DNA from: Rebecca billardiae RCC1528
Taxonomy: Eukaryota; Haptophyta
Assembly: GCA_965240325.2 (NCBI GenBank)
Contig: OZ251253.1
Span: forward strand, 744,001 to 808,000
Direction of reading: 5' to 3'
Length of the DNA: 64,000 bases
Below, piece by piece: positions 18,345-29,004 of the stretch. The stretch's first letter is position 1. Each line of letters begins with the position of its first letter. Made by a program: the position numbers and the translations under genes. The notes under the pieces are model-generated. The model worked only from the letters and a program-made list of their open reading frames with translations. It searched no databases and had not been told where the DNA came from.

Positions 18345-21300
18345 TCACTTGGCGCGGTACCACGTCTTGTCCGTCTTCGCGTCGACGACGAGGTCGACGG
18401 AGAGCGGCGTGGAGAAGGGCCGCTCCATGCACGCCACCACCAGCGCGAGCGCCTCCTCCCTCGAGCCCTCGGGCCCCTCGAGGATCAGCTCGTCGTGCAC
18501 CTGCAGCACCAGCCGCCACCCCAGCTCGCGCAGCCGCGGGTGCGCGTCCACCTGGGGGCGGGGGGCGGGGCCGGCGCGCGCGCGGCGTGAGAAGGGGGGG
18601 GCTAAGGGTCGGGACGCGAGACGCCGCGCGAGCGCGGAGCCGCCGGCACCCCGCCGCCGCCGCCGCCGCCGCCGCTCGGCGCGGCGCGCACGCGCGCATG
18701 CGCGCGCGCCCGGCGGGTCTGACCACGCCCGTCCCCGGCCCCGTCTGCGCGCGCCGCGCGTGTGCGCACCTTGAGCATCGCGCACATCACGACATCGGCC
18801 GCGGTGCCCTGCACCGGCGTGTTGATCGCCGCGCGCTCGTTGTGCCGCCGCTCCGCCGCCGAGCGCGAGGCGATCCCGGGCAGCCTTCGGTACCGCCCGG
18901 TGAGCGTGCGCACGTAGTGCACGCGCCGCGCCATCTCGATCGTCTCCTGCTGCCACGCGCGCACCTCGGGGCGGTCGCGGTACCACAGCTCGAGGGTGGC
19001 CTTCGCCTCGTCCACCGACACCTTCCAGTCCGCCGCGAGCCCCTGCGCCGTCTTGCCGTACGCGATCGAGAAGTTGAGAACCTTCGCCTTCTTGCGCTCG
19101 TTGGCAAACTCGTCCTTCACCAACGGCTTGGACGCCTCGGCGGCGGACGGCTCGGAGGGGCGCTCGAGGAGGACGTCGCCGGACTGCACCGCGGCGGCGA
19201 CGTGGGCGTACATGCCCATCGCCGTGCGCGAGTGGAAGTCGCCGCCTGCGCGCGCGACGTCGGCCGGGGGGTCGGCGGCAGGGGGGGGGGCGGGCGGCGG
19301 GCGGCGAGCGTTGGCGTGGCGCCCCCCCCCCCCCCCCCCCCCGCTGCACGCGCACCGGCGGCGCGCCGCCCGCCGCCCGGCGCGCACCCAGCTCGAACGC
19401 CTCGCGCATCGACGCGCAGCCCGTCATGTGCGCCAGCAGCCGCAGCTCGAGCTGGCCGTAGTCCGCCACCACCAGCGCGTTGCCCTCCTCGCACGTGAAC
19501 AGGTCGCGGATCAGGAAGCGGTCCTGCGCGCGCGGCAGGCGCGGCAGGCGGGTAATGCGGGTAAGCGGGGTCATAGTGGGGGAGGAGGGGGGGGGGGTGT
19601 CGGTAGGGGGAGAGGGGAGGGGGCGGGGGTGGACGGAGGGCAGGAGGGCGGGGCAGCCACGCGGCACGCCGACGCCGGCGGCGGCGGCGTCGTGCGCTGG
19701 CCCCCGCGTGCGTGCCGCGCCGCGTGCGCGCGCGCTGCCGCGTGCGCCCCCCGCCCCCCTCCCCCTGCGCACGCCCCCCTGCCCGTTGCAGGCGCCTCAC
19801 CTTGTCGAGCGCCGGCTGGTTCTGCAGGTTGGGCCGCTGCGAGGAGAGCCGCCCCGTCTCGGTGTTCAGGTTGAGCGAGGAGTGCACGCGGCCGCGCGCG
19901 TCCACCAGCTCCCCCAGCGGGTGGATGAAGGTGCCGAGCATTGTGTCCAGCGCGCCCACCTGCGCAGCCGTGCGCGCAGATACCGCGCGGAGAGATACCG
20001 CGCGGAGAGATACCGCGCGGAGAGATACCGCGCGGAGACCGCGCAGATCGGGCGGAGGAGGGGCGAGGGGCGGGCGTGAGCGCGGCTTGCAGCCGACACG
20101 CCACCCCCGCCCCGCCGCGCGCGCCGCGCCGCGCGCGCTGCGTGGGTCTGTGCGCTGGCTGCGTGGGTCTGCACGGTGGCGCGCGCTGGCGCACAGTGGC
20201 GCACCTCCGTGAGCGCCTGCAGCGCGCCCTCCGCCTCGGCCGCGCCCTCCGCGCCGCGGGTGGCCTCGAGGTGCCGGCGCACGGCGCCCGACTTGACCAG
20301 CTCCGCCAGCGTCGCGGCGGAGGTGGACGGCGCGCCGCCCTGCGCGCCGCCGAGGGCAGCGGCGCGGTGGGCGCACCGCACGCGTGGGGCGCGCGGGCCG
20401 TGTGAGCGCGCGCCGCCGCCAAGCAAGGCCGGTGCGCAGCGCGCGGCGGCGGCGGCGCGTGCCTTGGTGCGCTTGGGCGCCGGCACGCCCAGCCCGGTCA
20501 GCGCGATCTCGGCGAACCGCCGGCGGCGCAGCGCCTTGAGCATCTGGCGCGCGCCGCGCACCGCGCACAGCGCACGGCGCGGCGCGGCGCGGCGCGGCGC
20601 GGCGGCGCGTGAGCTGCGGCCGCCGGTGGCGCGCAGCGCGAACGGACGCGCGGCGCGCGCGGACGCGCGCGCGTGGGCGCGCGCGCGGGCTTGCGTGCGC
20701 GCGGGCGGCACCTTGGCCTCCTGCGCGGGCAGGAACGCCTCCGCCGCCGGCGGCGGCGCGGCGCACGCCTCGTCCAGCTCGATCCCCGCGACGCTCGGCG
20801 GCGCGGCGCGCGCGCCCAGCCCGCCCGCCGCCGCGCGCGCCGCGTGCGCGGCGTGCGCCGCGTGGCAAGCGCCCCACGCGCTGTGGAGCTGCGAGAGCAG
20901 CGCGCGCAGCTCGGCCTCCATCGCGCCGAGGAGGTCGGGCGTGACCTCGACCTTGAAGCGGCGCACGGCCGGCAGCGCGCCGCCCTTCGCGCCGCCCTCC
21001 GCGCCGTCCCCGCCGCCCGTGGGCGCGAGGCCGAGCGCGGCCGGCAGCGGCAGATTGCAATCTCGCGCGCGCGGCACGCCGAGCGCCACGAGCGCGGCCG
21101 CGGGCGGGAAGGGCTTGGCGGCGGCGCGCACGACGGAGGGCGGGAGGAGCGGCGGCGGCGGCGCGCCCTCCCCCGCCGGCGGCGCGAAGAGCAGCTGCGC
21201 CAGCTGCGCGCTCGACCCGGGGTTCATCCAGCGCGCGTGCGCGCACTGCGCCCCCGCCCAGCGACGGAATGCCGCCTCCGCGTCCGCCAGCGCGGCCTCC

Positions 21301-22622
21301 GCGCCCACGCGCACGGCGGGGAGGCGGCCGACGTCGACCTTCATGCCGAGCGCCTCCATCTCGGTGAGCAGCTCGCCGAACGGCCGGATGTACGCCTCGT
21401 AGTACTCCGCCATGCTCCGCCCCTTCCCCCACGGCATCCCCGCCAGCCGCGCGCCCAGCGCCTCGCGCAGGTGCCACGTGGCGAGCGCGTCGTGTGCCGA
21501 GTACGCGATGAAGGAGGGGCGGGTCTCGGGGGCGAGCTGGAGGGTGAGCGGGTCCGGGAGGGTGAGCACCTTGGACGCGGAGCCGTCCGCCTTGGGCCGC
21601 GCCACGGCGAACAGCTCCTTCATCGGCCGCTTCGCCAGCGCGGGCAGCAGCGCCGCCGTGAGCGCCGCTAGCGAGTAGCCGGCGGGCGCGGCGCCCTCCG
21701 AGGCCGACGCGCCGCCGCCCTCGTCGGAGCCGGGAGGCGCCGAGCCGTCGTCGGCGGCGGCGGGGTCGGCGGCGGCGGGCGCGGGCGGGCGGCCAACCTT
21801 CCCACCCGCCCCGCCCCCAGCCCCCGCGCCCGCCGCGCGGCGCGTGAGCGACGAGTCCCAGAGCCGGGCCATGTGCATCGTGTCCGCGCCAAACCCGCCC
21901 AGCCTCAGGCCCTCGTTGGCGAGCACGTGCTTGTCGAAGCTGAGGTTGTGCAGCACCTTGCGGATGGCGGGGGAGGCGAGGTACTCGGCGAAGAGCGAGA
22001 GCAGCCCGCTCTTCTCCCCGCCCGCCCAGTTGTCCACCCACACGCACGGCCCGTTCCCAAAGTCGAGCCCCGGTCCGCAGTAGATTGAGAGACAGGTCAC
22101 GTGCCCGTTGCCCACAGGGCCCTGCTTCTTGATGTCGAGCGCGGTGGTCTCCGTGTCGATGGCGTGGTACGCGTCGGTGAGGGACATGAGCTGCGCGAGC
22201 ACGCGGCGCGCCTGCGCCTCCGTGCGCACCACCGTCACGCCCTCCACCGCCGTGTCGCTCCACGCGTCCGCGCGCGCGGCCGGCTCGACGGACGGCGGCG
22301 CGCCGGGCGGCGGGGGCGCACTCGGCGCGGGCGCCGGGGCGCGCTGGGCGGCGGGTGCGGGTGGTGTTCCCGTGATCGGCTGCCACTCGCGCGCCGCCGA
22401 CGTCGACGTCGCGAGCAGCCGCGCGCGCGGCGGCGGCGGCGCGGCGGCGGCGGCGGCGCGCGCCGCGCGCGGACCGAGCGCGGCCGCGGCGCCGCGCCGC
22501 GCGAGGCCGCGCCCCGCGCGCGAGGCGAGGGCGAGCGCTCCGGCGGGCGGCGCGGCGATCCACGCGAGCATCGCGCCCGCCATGAGCACGCGTGTCCAGC
22601 GCCGCAGGCCGCTCTTCACCAT
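18345..22622 (-). CDS. Organellar family A DNA polymerase (plant/protist POP type)
   Basis: Replicative DNA polymerase of the PolA family with proofreading domain, likely plastid and/or mitochondrial. Seven exons: 20712-22622, 20463-20543, 20205-20339, 19801-19959, 19388-19523, 18770-19245, 18345-18551; total 1034 aa, frame kept at every junction. The N-terminus has a hydrophobic core (about residues 13-30) followed by an Arg/Ala-rich stretch, like a bipartite plastid-targeting peptide. Exonuclease motifs: AIDTETTALDIKKQ, VLHNLSFDKHVL, and YSAHDALATWHL. Polymerase motifs: A, ADYGQLELRLLAHM; B, KKAKVLNFSIAYG; C, QVHDELILEGP. The exon 5/6 junction gives FELGGDFHSRTAMGMY, as expected. Intron 2 (20340-20462) uses a GC donor. 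Intron 3 holds four 15-bp repeats and intron 5 a poly-C run. An in-frame ATG at 22736 is possible but adds only basic residues. Low-complexity Ala/Gly inserts interrupt the exonuclease and thumb regions. Confidence 0.92.
19978..20037. repeat. Four tandem 15-bp repeats in a polymerase intron
   Basis: AGATACCGCGCGGAG is repeated four times without change inside intron 3 of the DNA polymerase gene, ending about 18 bp before the 3' splice site on the minus strand. Perfect copies suggest recent slippage. Confidence 0.9.
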
Positions 22623-22829
22623 GCGGACACGTGCGCCCCGGCGGCGGCCACCCCCATCGTGCGAGGCGCGCGCACTGGCCCGCGCGCGGGCGCCTCCGCG
22701 AGGCGGGTAGCTCTCCAGCTCTGCGGCTCTGCGCACCCGCCCTGGCCGGACTCTCGTAGCTATTTCTTTTTTACTTTCTCGTCCGCCGGGCTGTACCGGA
22801 TGGATAGACGATGGAGACGGCGCGCGTCG

Positions 22830-23984
22830 TCAGCTGAGCGCGACGTGCGGCGCGCGCGCCTCGATGAAGGCGAGCACGTCGGCGTGCCCCGCGGTGCGCG
22901 CGCGCTCGTGGCAACGCGCCGGGTCGAACGGCGCCGCCGCCTCGTCCAGCAGCCAGCGCAGCACGCGCACGTGCCCGCCGAACGCCGCCGCCTCGGCCGC
23001 GTGGCCGTCGAGCGGCAGCCCGTCGCAGTGCGCGCGCAGGGCGCGCAGGGTGTCGAGGTGGCCGCCGCGCGCGGCGGCGGCGGCGGCGCCCTCGCCGACG
23101 GGGCAGCCCGCCGCGCGCAGGTAGAGCAGCGTCGCCGTGTGCCCGCGCTGCGCCGCCAGCTTCGCCGTCACCCCCGACCACGGCACGCCCCACTCGCGAG
23201 TCGCCCACGCGCACACGGCCGTGCGGCCCGCGCCCGCGGCACCGTCGCGCAGGGCGCGCAGCGCGGGCGCGGAGCGCTCGTGCGCGGGCACGCGCGGCAG
23301 CGCCCAGCGGCAGACGTGCGCGTGGCCCGCGCGCGCCGCCGCCACGCACGCCGCCATCGTCGGCGCCCAGCCGTGCACGCGCGCCAGCGAGACGCACGGC
23401 CGCAGCTGGCCGGCGGCACTCGCTGCCTCGCCGCACGCGCGCAGCCAGCCGGGGGGGGCGGCGGGCGGCGCGGGCGGCGCGTCGGCGGCGGGCGGCGAGC
23501 CGGGCCGCCGCTCGCACTGCGCGTGGGCCGTCGCGGCGGCCGCCGCCGCCGTCGCCACGGCGAGCGCGCGCATGTGCCCGCGCACCGCCACCGCCGAGCA
23601 GAGCGCTGCGTGGCGCGTGCATCGCCCACGCTCCAACGCCCAGCGCAGCCGCGCCACCGAGCCGCTCGCGGCCCAGCGCACGCTCGTGCGCAGGAGGGGC
23701 GCGTGCGGGCCGCCCTCCTGCGCGCACGCCGCGCTCCCGCCACCACCGCCGCCCCCGCCGCCACCACCGCCGCCGCCGGCGCGCTGCGCGGCGCGCGCGC
23801 GGCTGTAGACGGCATCTCTGAACGCCCTGCACACGCACGCGGCGGCGAAGAGGTCGTCGTCGGGCAGGTGCGCGACGACGTTGAGGAGCTCGTCGAGGCT
23901 GAGGAGGAGCCGGAAGGGCGAGCGCGCGCCGCCGCCCGACGCGTGCGCGCCGAGCCGCGTGCGCTTCGCGCCCGTGATGGCCAT
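22830..23984 (-). CDS. F-box/ankyrin-like repeat protein
   Basis: A 384-aa protein. An F-box-like segment near the N-terminus (LDELLNVVAHLPDDDLFAAA, then CVCRAFRDAV) is followed by a poly-Gly run of 14. A series of degenerate ankyrin-type units follows, each with an AA..GH...LRW pattern (AAQRGHTATLLYLRAAGCPV, AAARGGHLDTLRAL, AAFGGHVRVLRWLLDEAAAP). This architecture is common in protists and in some large DNA viruses of algae, where it is thought to recruit targets to SCF ligases. The start chosen is MAITGAKRTR at 23984. The frame is open upstream to 24116, but the extra residues lie in a lower-GC promoter-like region. The gene diverges from the NXPE-like gene over about 300 bp. Confidence 0.75.
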   Translation of the reverse strand: MAITGAKRTRLGAHASGGGARSPFRLLLSLDELLNVVAHLPDDDLFAAACVCRAFRDAVYSRARAAQRAGGGGGGGGGGGGGGSAACAQEGGPHAPLLRTSVRWAASGSVARLRWALERGRCTRHAALCSAVAVRGHMRALAVATAAAAAATAHAQCERRPGSPPAADAPPAPPAAPPGWLRACGEAASAAGQLRPCVSLARVHGWAPTMAACVAAARAGHAHVCRWALPRVPAHERSAPALRALRDGAAGAGRTAVCAWATREWGVPWSGVTAKLAAQRGHTATLLYLRAAGCPVGEGAAAAAARGGHLDTLRALRAHCDGLPLDGHAAEAAAFGGHVRVLRWLLDEAAAPFDPARCHERARTAGHADVLAFIEARAPHVALS

Positions 23985-24285
23985 CGGCGCGGCTGCCACT
24001 GGCCTGCTGCGCTCGTTGGAGACGGGCGCGGGGTCGCGCCCGCCGCCGCCGCCCTGTGATGAGCTTGCGTGCAAGATTCCCCAAGCGCACTGCGCTATGA
24101 TCATGAGGAATGTCAAGGCCGCGGGATTCGTTCGAATAGCTAGGTCGCGGATTGATGAGCTTCCCTAAAGTACTCACAGTCATGAGCTTCCCTACTCATG
24201 AACAGCGGCTACTGGGACCAATGCGCAGGAAATCCGAACGGAGTAAAAACTAAAAAGGGCCGGAAAGCCGAAAACCACGTTTTCG
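23985..24285. promoter_or_regulatory. Shared divergent promoter region
   Basis: About 300 bp between the F-box/ankyrin gene (-) and the NXPE-like gene (+). GC is clearly lower than in both genes. ATGAGCTTCCCTA occurs twice (about 24156 and 24182), a direct repeat that could be a regulatory site or chance. Confidence 0.45.
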
Positions 24286-26280
24286 ATGGCGGCGTGCCGC
24301 CGGCGCGCAGCGCTCGCGCTCGGCGTCGCGCTGGCGTGCGGCGTCGCGCGCGGCGGGCGGAGCAACCACCTGCTGCAGTGCAGCACGCCGCTCATCTCAT
24401 CCAGCTGCCACGCCACGCTCGAGGCCGAGCTGCTTGCCAACGCCAGCGCCGACGCGCGCGGCGCCGACGGCGTCGCGTGGGCGCGCCGCCAGCGCGAGCT
24501 GCACGACACGCGGCCGGGGCTGCACTGCCCGTACCCGTGCTGCTCGCCGCGCTGCGCGGGCTCGGCGACGAGCGGCGCCTTCGTCGCCGACACCTTCGTC
24601 CCCACCGGCGGCGCGTGCCACTTCCACTTCCACGGCCGCGCCGAGGCGCTCCGCTGCCTGCGCGGCACAGGGCTGCTCGTCGTCGGCGACTCGACGACGC
24701 GCGGGCTGGTGCTCGCGCTGCTGCAGCTGCTCGACCCGGCGCAGGTGGACCCGTTCGACCGGTTCGTGTGGTACAACGCGAGCACCGCGCCCGCCGACGC
24801 GATCAACGACGGCGTCAAGATCGGCTATCTCTCGTACGTGTGGGGCGCAGGCGCAGGCGCAGGCGCAGGCGCAGGCGCTGGCACAGCGGCAGCGGCAGCG
24901 GCAGGGGCAGGGGCAGGGGGGCGGCACGGGGGGCGCGCGCAAGGCCCAACCGGTGGGGGCGAGGGCGAGGGCGAGGATGGCGGTGTGGGGCCGCTGCTGT
25001 ACAAGACGGCGAAGGGGCGCGGCAACTCGAGCGTGCTGCCGATCGCGGCCGTGCTCGCCTCGCTGGAGGAGGCGCCGCCCCGCCCCGTGGGAGGGGTGCA
25101 GCTCACCTACGTGATGACCACGCACCTCTGTGCGCGCACGCACGCACGCGCGCACGCGCGCGCGCGCCATCGCACGCGTGCGCGTGCGCAGGGGAGCGCC
25201 CTGCGCGGCGCCGTGCGCGCACGCGGCCGCGTGCAGCCGGTTCCCCGCGCACGGCCGCGCCCAGCGCCCCTCCGCGCCCCTGCGCGCGCGCGGCGAGCCC
25301 TGACGCGCGCGCCCCGCCCCCGCCCCCCGCCGCGCGTGCCCTCAGCGCACATGCGCACCCAGCTGCACGCGCTGCTGCGCCACCCGCGCCAGCCGCTCTT
25401 CGGCTCCGCGCTGTACGCGTCCGCGGGCGTGTGGGACCTCGCGTGCCACGCGTCGCAGCGCAGCTGCCCGCCGGGCGTGCAGCGGCCGCCGAGCAAGGAG
25501 GCGATGCGCGCGCAGCTGCGCGCGCAGCTCGGCGCCACGCTCGCCGAGCTGCCGGGCCTGTGCGCGGCCGCGGCCGCGCGCTGCTCCTTCGGCAGCCTCA
25601 TCTCCTCGCCCAAGTTCAGGGCGGAGGTGCACGCGGCCAACGCGGTCGTGCGCGGCCTGCTGCTCGGCGGGGCGCACGGCGCGCGGGGCGCGGGGCCGGC
25701 CGAACGCGCCGACGGCGGCGGGGGCGGCGGCGGCCGGGCGGGCGGCGGCGGGTGCGCGGGCGCGGGCTGCGTGGAGCTCGTCGACAACGAGGCGCTGGTG
25801 AGCCTCAAGCGACACGGCTCGATGGGCGTGCACCAGAACCACCTGATGAACACCTGGCTGTACCAGCAGCTGCTCGGACACCTCTGCGCGCGCGCGCTGC
25901 CCGCGCCGCCGCGCCTCGAGTGCTCGGAGCTGCTCCGCTTCGGCCGCGCGTGCCGCTCGAGGCGCGAGGAGGGCGAGGGGTGGACGGCGGCGTGGCGGCG
26001 GCACTGCCCGTTCCGGGTGCAGTACCGGGGGCACGACGGGCTGTGGGCGCCCGCGGCGCAGGCGGGGCGGTGCGCGTGCGACGCGCGCGGCGGCTCCGCG
26101 CTCGCGCCCGGCGCAACCCCGGACGAGCCAGGGCCGCGCAGCGCGCGGCAGCGGCAGCGCGCGGCGTCGCGCGCCGACACGACGCGCGCGCGCGGCTCGG
26201 GCGCGGCGGAGGCGGCCGGCGGCGCGGGCGCGGCGGACGACGAGGCGGCGGAGGAGGACGGCGAGCAGCAGCAGCGGTGA
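24286..26280 (+). CDS. PC-esterase/NXPE-like secreted SGNH protein
   Basis: Exons 24286-25129 and 25346-26280; the intron (GTGCGC...CAG) joins THLS-HMRTQLHALL in frame, giving 592 aa. The N-terminus is a signal peptide (about residues 5-22, LALGVALACGVARG). GLLVVGDSTTRGLVLALLQ is the block I GDS motif of the PC-esterase/NXPE/CAS1-like family. Near the C-terminus, LKRHGSMGVHQNHLMNTWL has the closely spaced catalytic Asp/His-type block expected there, though a clear DxxH is not seen. Many Cys residues in the N-terminal part (CPYPCCSPRC) suggest disulfides. Members act in the secretory pathway as glycan O-acetyltransferases or esterases; which applies here is unknown. A repeat-coded Ala-Gly insert (GCAGGC units, about 24843-24920) and acidic/glutamine-rich C-terminus are probably disordered. 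Confidence 0.7.
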   Translation: MAACRRRAALALGVALACGVARGGRSNHLLQCSTPLISSSCHATLEAELLANASADARGADGVAWARRQRELHDTRPGLHCPYPCCSPRCAGSATSGAFVADTFVPTGGACHFHFHGRAEALRCLRGTGLLVVGDSTTRGLVLALLQLLDPAQVDPFDRFVWYNASTAPADAINDGVKIGYLSYVWGAGAGAGAGAGAGTAAAAAAGAGAGGRHGGRAQGPTGGGEGEGEDGGVGPLLYKTAKGRGNSSVLPIAAVLASLEEAPPRPVGGVQLTYVMTTHLCARTHARAHARARHRTRARAQGSALRGAVRARGRVQPVPRARPRPAPLRAPARARRALTRAPRPRPPPRVPSAHMRTQLHALLRHPRQPLFGSALYASAGVWDLACHASQRSCPPGVQRPPSKEAMRAQLRAQLGATLAELPGLCAAAAARCSFGSLISSPKFRAEVHAANAVVRGLLLGGAHGARGAGPAERADGGGGGGGRAGGGGCAGAGCVELVDNEALVSLKRHGSMGVHQNHLMNTWLYQQLLGHLCARALPAPPRLECSELLRFGRACRSRREEGEGWTAAWRRHCPFRVQYRGHDGLWAPAAQAGRCACDARGGSALAPGATPDEPGPRSARQRQRAASRADTTRARGSGAAEAAGGAGAADDEAAEEDGEQQQR

Positions 26281-26500
26281 CGCGCCGACTGACTGCCTGC
26301 TGCATGCTTGTGCGCCTGTCGTCCGGGCCGCCGGGTTCATGTCCATGAAGACTGGCGGACCGGCCTTCACTGTTGTTGATCCGAGACCCCGATCAGCACG
26401 CGCCAACCCGAACCGCCGATTTGGCCGGGCCCCGACGCTCGTCCGACCGCGACCGACACTCGCGAGCACGTCCGTCATCCCGCTCATCCCCCCCGCCCTC

Positions 26501-27538
26501 ATGCGTCCCTTCACTTCCCGTGCGGCGGCCGGCCTGGCCACCCTCGCTCTCGCCGCGGCCCTTGTCGGCGTCGTCGCTCTTACGCTGGGTGGTGCCTCCC
26601 AGCCGACGCTGGCATTGGAGAAGGCCGAGCCCGTCAACCCCGGCGGCTGCTGCTGCCCGCAGGGCATCGCTGGCGCGGACATTTGCGACGCGCTGTGCAC
26701 GCCGGCTGGCGATGGCCCGTCACCTTGCCTCGCCAGCCAGATCTTGCTGACGAACTGCACCAACCCAAACTGCGGCGAGAGCGGCCCCAGCCCGACGCGC
26801 GCGGCGATCGCGCGCTCCAGCGCGCGGTACAACGTCGCAGCCAACTGTCCGACGTGGCTCTACACGCTCGCACTCAGCAACACGGGCATGCAAGAGAATG
26901 GGATCTGCGGGTTTGGAAACACCCTCGGAGAGTTGAGCTTCGCCGCCCCGCTCGCCCTCGCCATCACGTTCGGCGAGGACCTCGAGGACAGCAAGAAGAG
27001 CAACCTCACCTGCTGCTTTGTCGGCTCCATGGGGGAGCCGCAAATTGCCGGGACCGCTCCCTCGGGCACATCCACCATCGTGGTGCGTGCACGCCTGCGC
27101 CGCGCACCCCACGCGCACGCACGTCTGTGCAGTGGTGTCCGTGAGTGCTCGGGCGCATGCGCTTAGACGCCGTGCCTGTTGCGCGCCGCTGCGGCGCTGC
27201 GCGTGCGCGTGCGCTCCGCGCATCACGTGCTGCACCACCCACCTTGCCTGCCTACGACACACAAACAATACCAGTACGACGACAAGAGCCAGCTCAATTT
27301 CGCCAACGCTCTGGGCAGCGCCTTCACTCCGTTCACGTTCAATGCGCCCACGTACGTCACGTCCACGTGCAAGCAGGCGCAGGCGGTGGCGGAGTACACG
27401 GCGACATTCTTCCCCCCGAGCGCGAGCTACTGCACCTCGAAGGATATCCCAAGCGAGACCTTGTTCATGTCGCAGCTTGGCCCCGCGATGCCCCCGTCCA
27501 GCCCGCCGCCGCCGCCGGCATCGCCGACGGTGTCCTAA
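26501..27538 (+). CDS. Cys-rich secreted or membrane-anchored protein, unknown function
   Basis: Exons 26501-27082 and 27275-27538; the intron begins GTGCGTGC and ends ACCAG, giving TSTIV-YDDKSQLNF and a 281-aa product. Residues about 8-32 (AAAGLATLALAAALVGVVAL) are a signal peptide or anchor. The mature part has clustered cysteines (GGCCCPQGIAGADICDALC, then TNCTNPNC), several N-glycosylation sequons, and a Pro-rich C-terminus ([12 protein letters not shown]). The base composition is less extreme than its neighbours and codon use is more mixed, with more AAT, TTT and TTG. No family is recognised. An upstream in-frame ATG at 26339 exists, but the signal sequence makes 26501 the better start. 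The organisation fits a cell-surface or secreted protein. Confidence 0.65.
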
Positions 27539-27650
27539 GGAGACCAGAGAGCGCGCGCGGTGCTCTGACACCGCGCGTAGTCACTTCGGGCCATCCGGTC
27601 GCCGCCCGGACTACGTCAGACGACGCGTATACCGATATCGCGCGCGCGTG

Positions 27651-27845
27651 TACAGTTTACTAAGAATAAGAGACGCACACAGCTCAGGCAGGCGAGATTG
27701 ACGCCCGCCAACTGTCACCGCCCATGTCCATGAAGCCGTCGCCGCGATGGTAGCGCCGCCGGAAAAAATCGTTCAGCCGTCCCGCCGCCTGCCGCGCCTG
27801 CGAGGCCTGCGGACGAGGGCTGCGGCCGCCTCGCGGCGCGCGGGC
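27651..27845 (-). repeat. Dispersed repeat A, copy 2 (truncated, inverted)
   Basis: Read on the minus strand this matches the 3' two-thirds of repeat A, from the GCGCCGCGAGGCGG block through GAACGATTTTTTCCGGCGGC to TTCTTAGTAAACTGTA. It has small insertions (an extra GGCG, and GGACATG before GGCGGTGACA). The 5' third is absent. One-sided loss is what 5' truncation of a retroelement, or partial deletion, would give. Confidence 0.85.
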
Positions 27846-28255
27846 GCGCGCAATCCGGTATAGACGCGCGCATATAGTCGTATACGCGGCGACGTATACG
27901 TGATTAATGGCGGCGTATGTGTAGTCTCGTCGTCGCAGCATAGTATCGTCATCAGCGCAGCACAGCAGCGCACGCATTATACGCAGCAGCACTCACAGTG
28001 GACTCAACTGATGATGTATACTTAGCGACACGACGAGTAGAGTCAGTGGCACGTACGGTGGCACGCCACCGCGTACTACTAGTACTACCGTACTACGCTG
28101 CTGTCCGGACGGTCCGTACCCGCGATCCGGGGCAGATCGCCGTCGTCAGGCTCGCGTCGATCATCCGGATCGTCCCGGCGCCCGTACAGCTTGCTGCGCG
28201 CGGCATCGGCACGGTCAGCGCAGCACGGATCGAGCGACGAGCAGCACTCGGCGCG

Positions 28256-28258
<3 letters not shown>

Positions 28259-28293
<35 letters not shown>
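28259..28293. repeat. TA dinucleotide microsatellite
   Basis: A pure TA tract of about 35 bp in the spacer downstream of the ABC-like gene. Confidence 0.95.
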
Positions 28294-28295
<2 letters not shown>

Positions 28296-28463
28296 CGCGA
28301 CGACTGCTATACGCCCACTCGTTGTCGCGTCGTCGCGTGGCGGCCACAGACTACGACTGGCGCGGCAAGGCACCGGACCGAACGCGGGTGAGCCAGCACC
28401 GCTGCCGGGAGACGCGTCCCGCAAAGCGCAGCATCGGCGTCGCGGGGCTGACACGCGCGCCCC

Positions 28464-28973
28464 TCAGAGCATCGGCGTACCCGCGAGGCCACCCGACGCG
28501 CCGCCACCGCCGCCGCCACCTTCACGGCCGCCGCCGCCTGCCGCCGTGCTGCCGACGGCGCCAGCGCTGCCGTGGCGGCGCGCGGCGCTGGGCGGCGCTG
28601 CGGCGTGGGGCGGCACACCGACCCCGGCGAGGGCGGGCTGGGTGGCCGGCCGCGCCGACGGCGCCGCCCCGAGCGCGCGCGCGAGCGGCATCCCAGCGCT
28701 AGCGGGCGCGGGCGCCGGCTGCTGCTCGCGCGGGAGCAGCCGCGTGGCGGCGCGCGCGAGCGTGGCAGCCAGCGCGCTCGGGGGCGCGGGCTCGGCGGGC
28801 CCAGCTGCGGCGCCGCCAGCGTCCGCGGCCGGGGCGGCGGCAGACGCTGCGCGCGTGTCGCGCCGGCTGCGCGGCGGCGTGGCGGGTGGCGTGCCCCACG
28901 GCTCGGCGTGCTCGCCCCGCGCCGCCAGCCCGCCGGCGGCGCCACCGCCGCACTCGAGATCGCCGCCGCCGTC

Positions 28974-29004
<31 letters not shown>

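Larger units (their letters stand above)
27539..28463. other. Repeat-bearing spacer between convergent genes
   Basis: About 920 bp between the 3' ends of the Cys-rich gene (+) and the ABC-like gene (-). It carries a truncated, inverted copy of dispersed repeat A and a TA tract. Short frames here are not convincing. Confidence 0.6.

Noticed and set aside
19322-19342. Poly-C run as a possible frameshift in the polymerase gene
   Set aside because: It lies inside intron 5 (19246-19387), so length errors there do not affect the protein.
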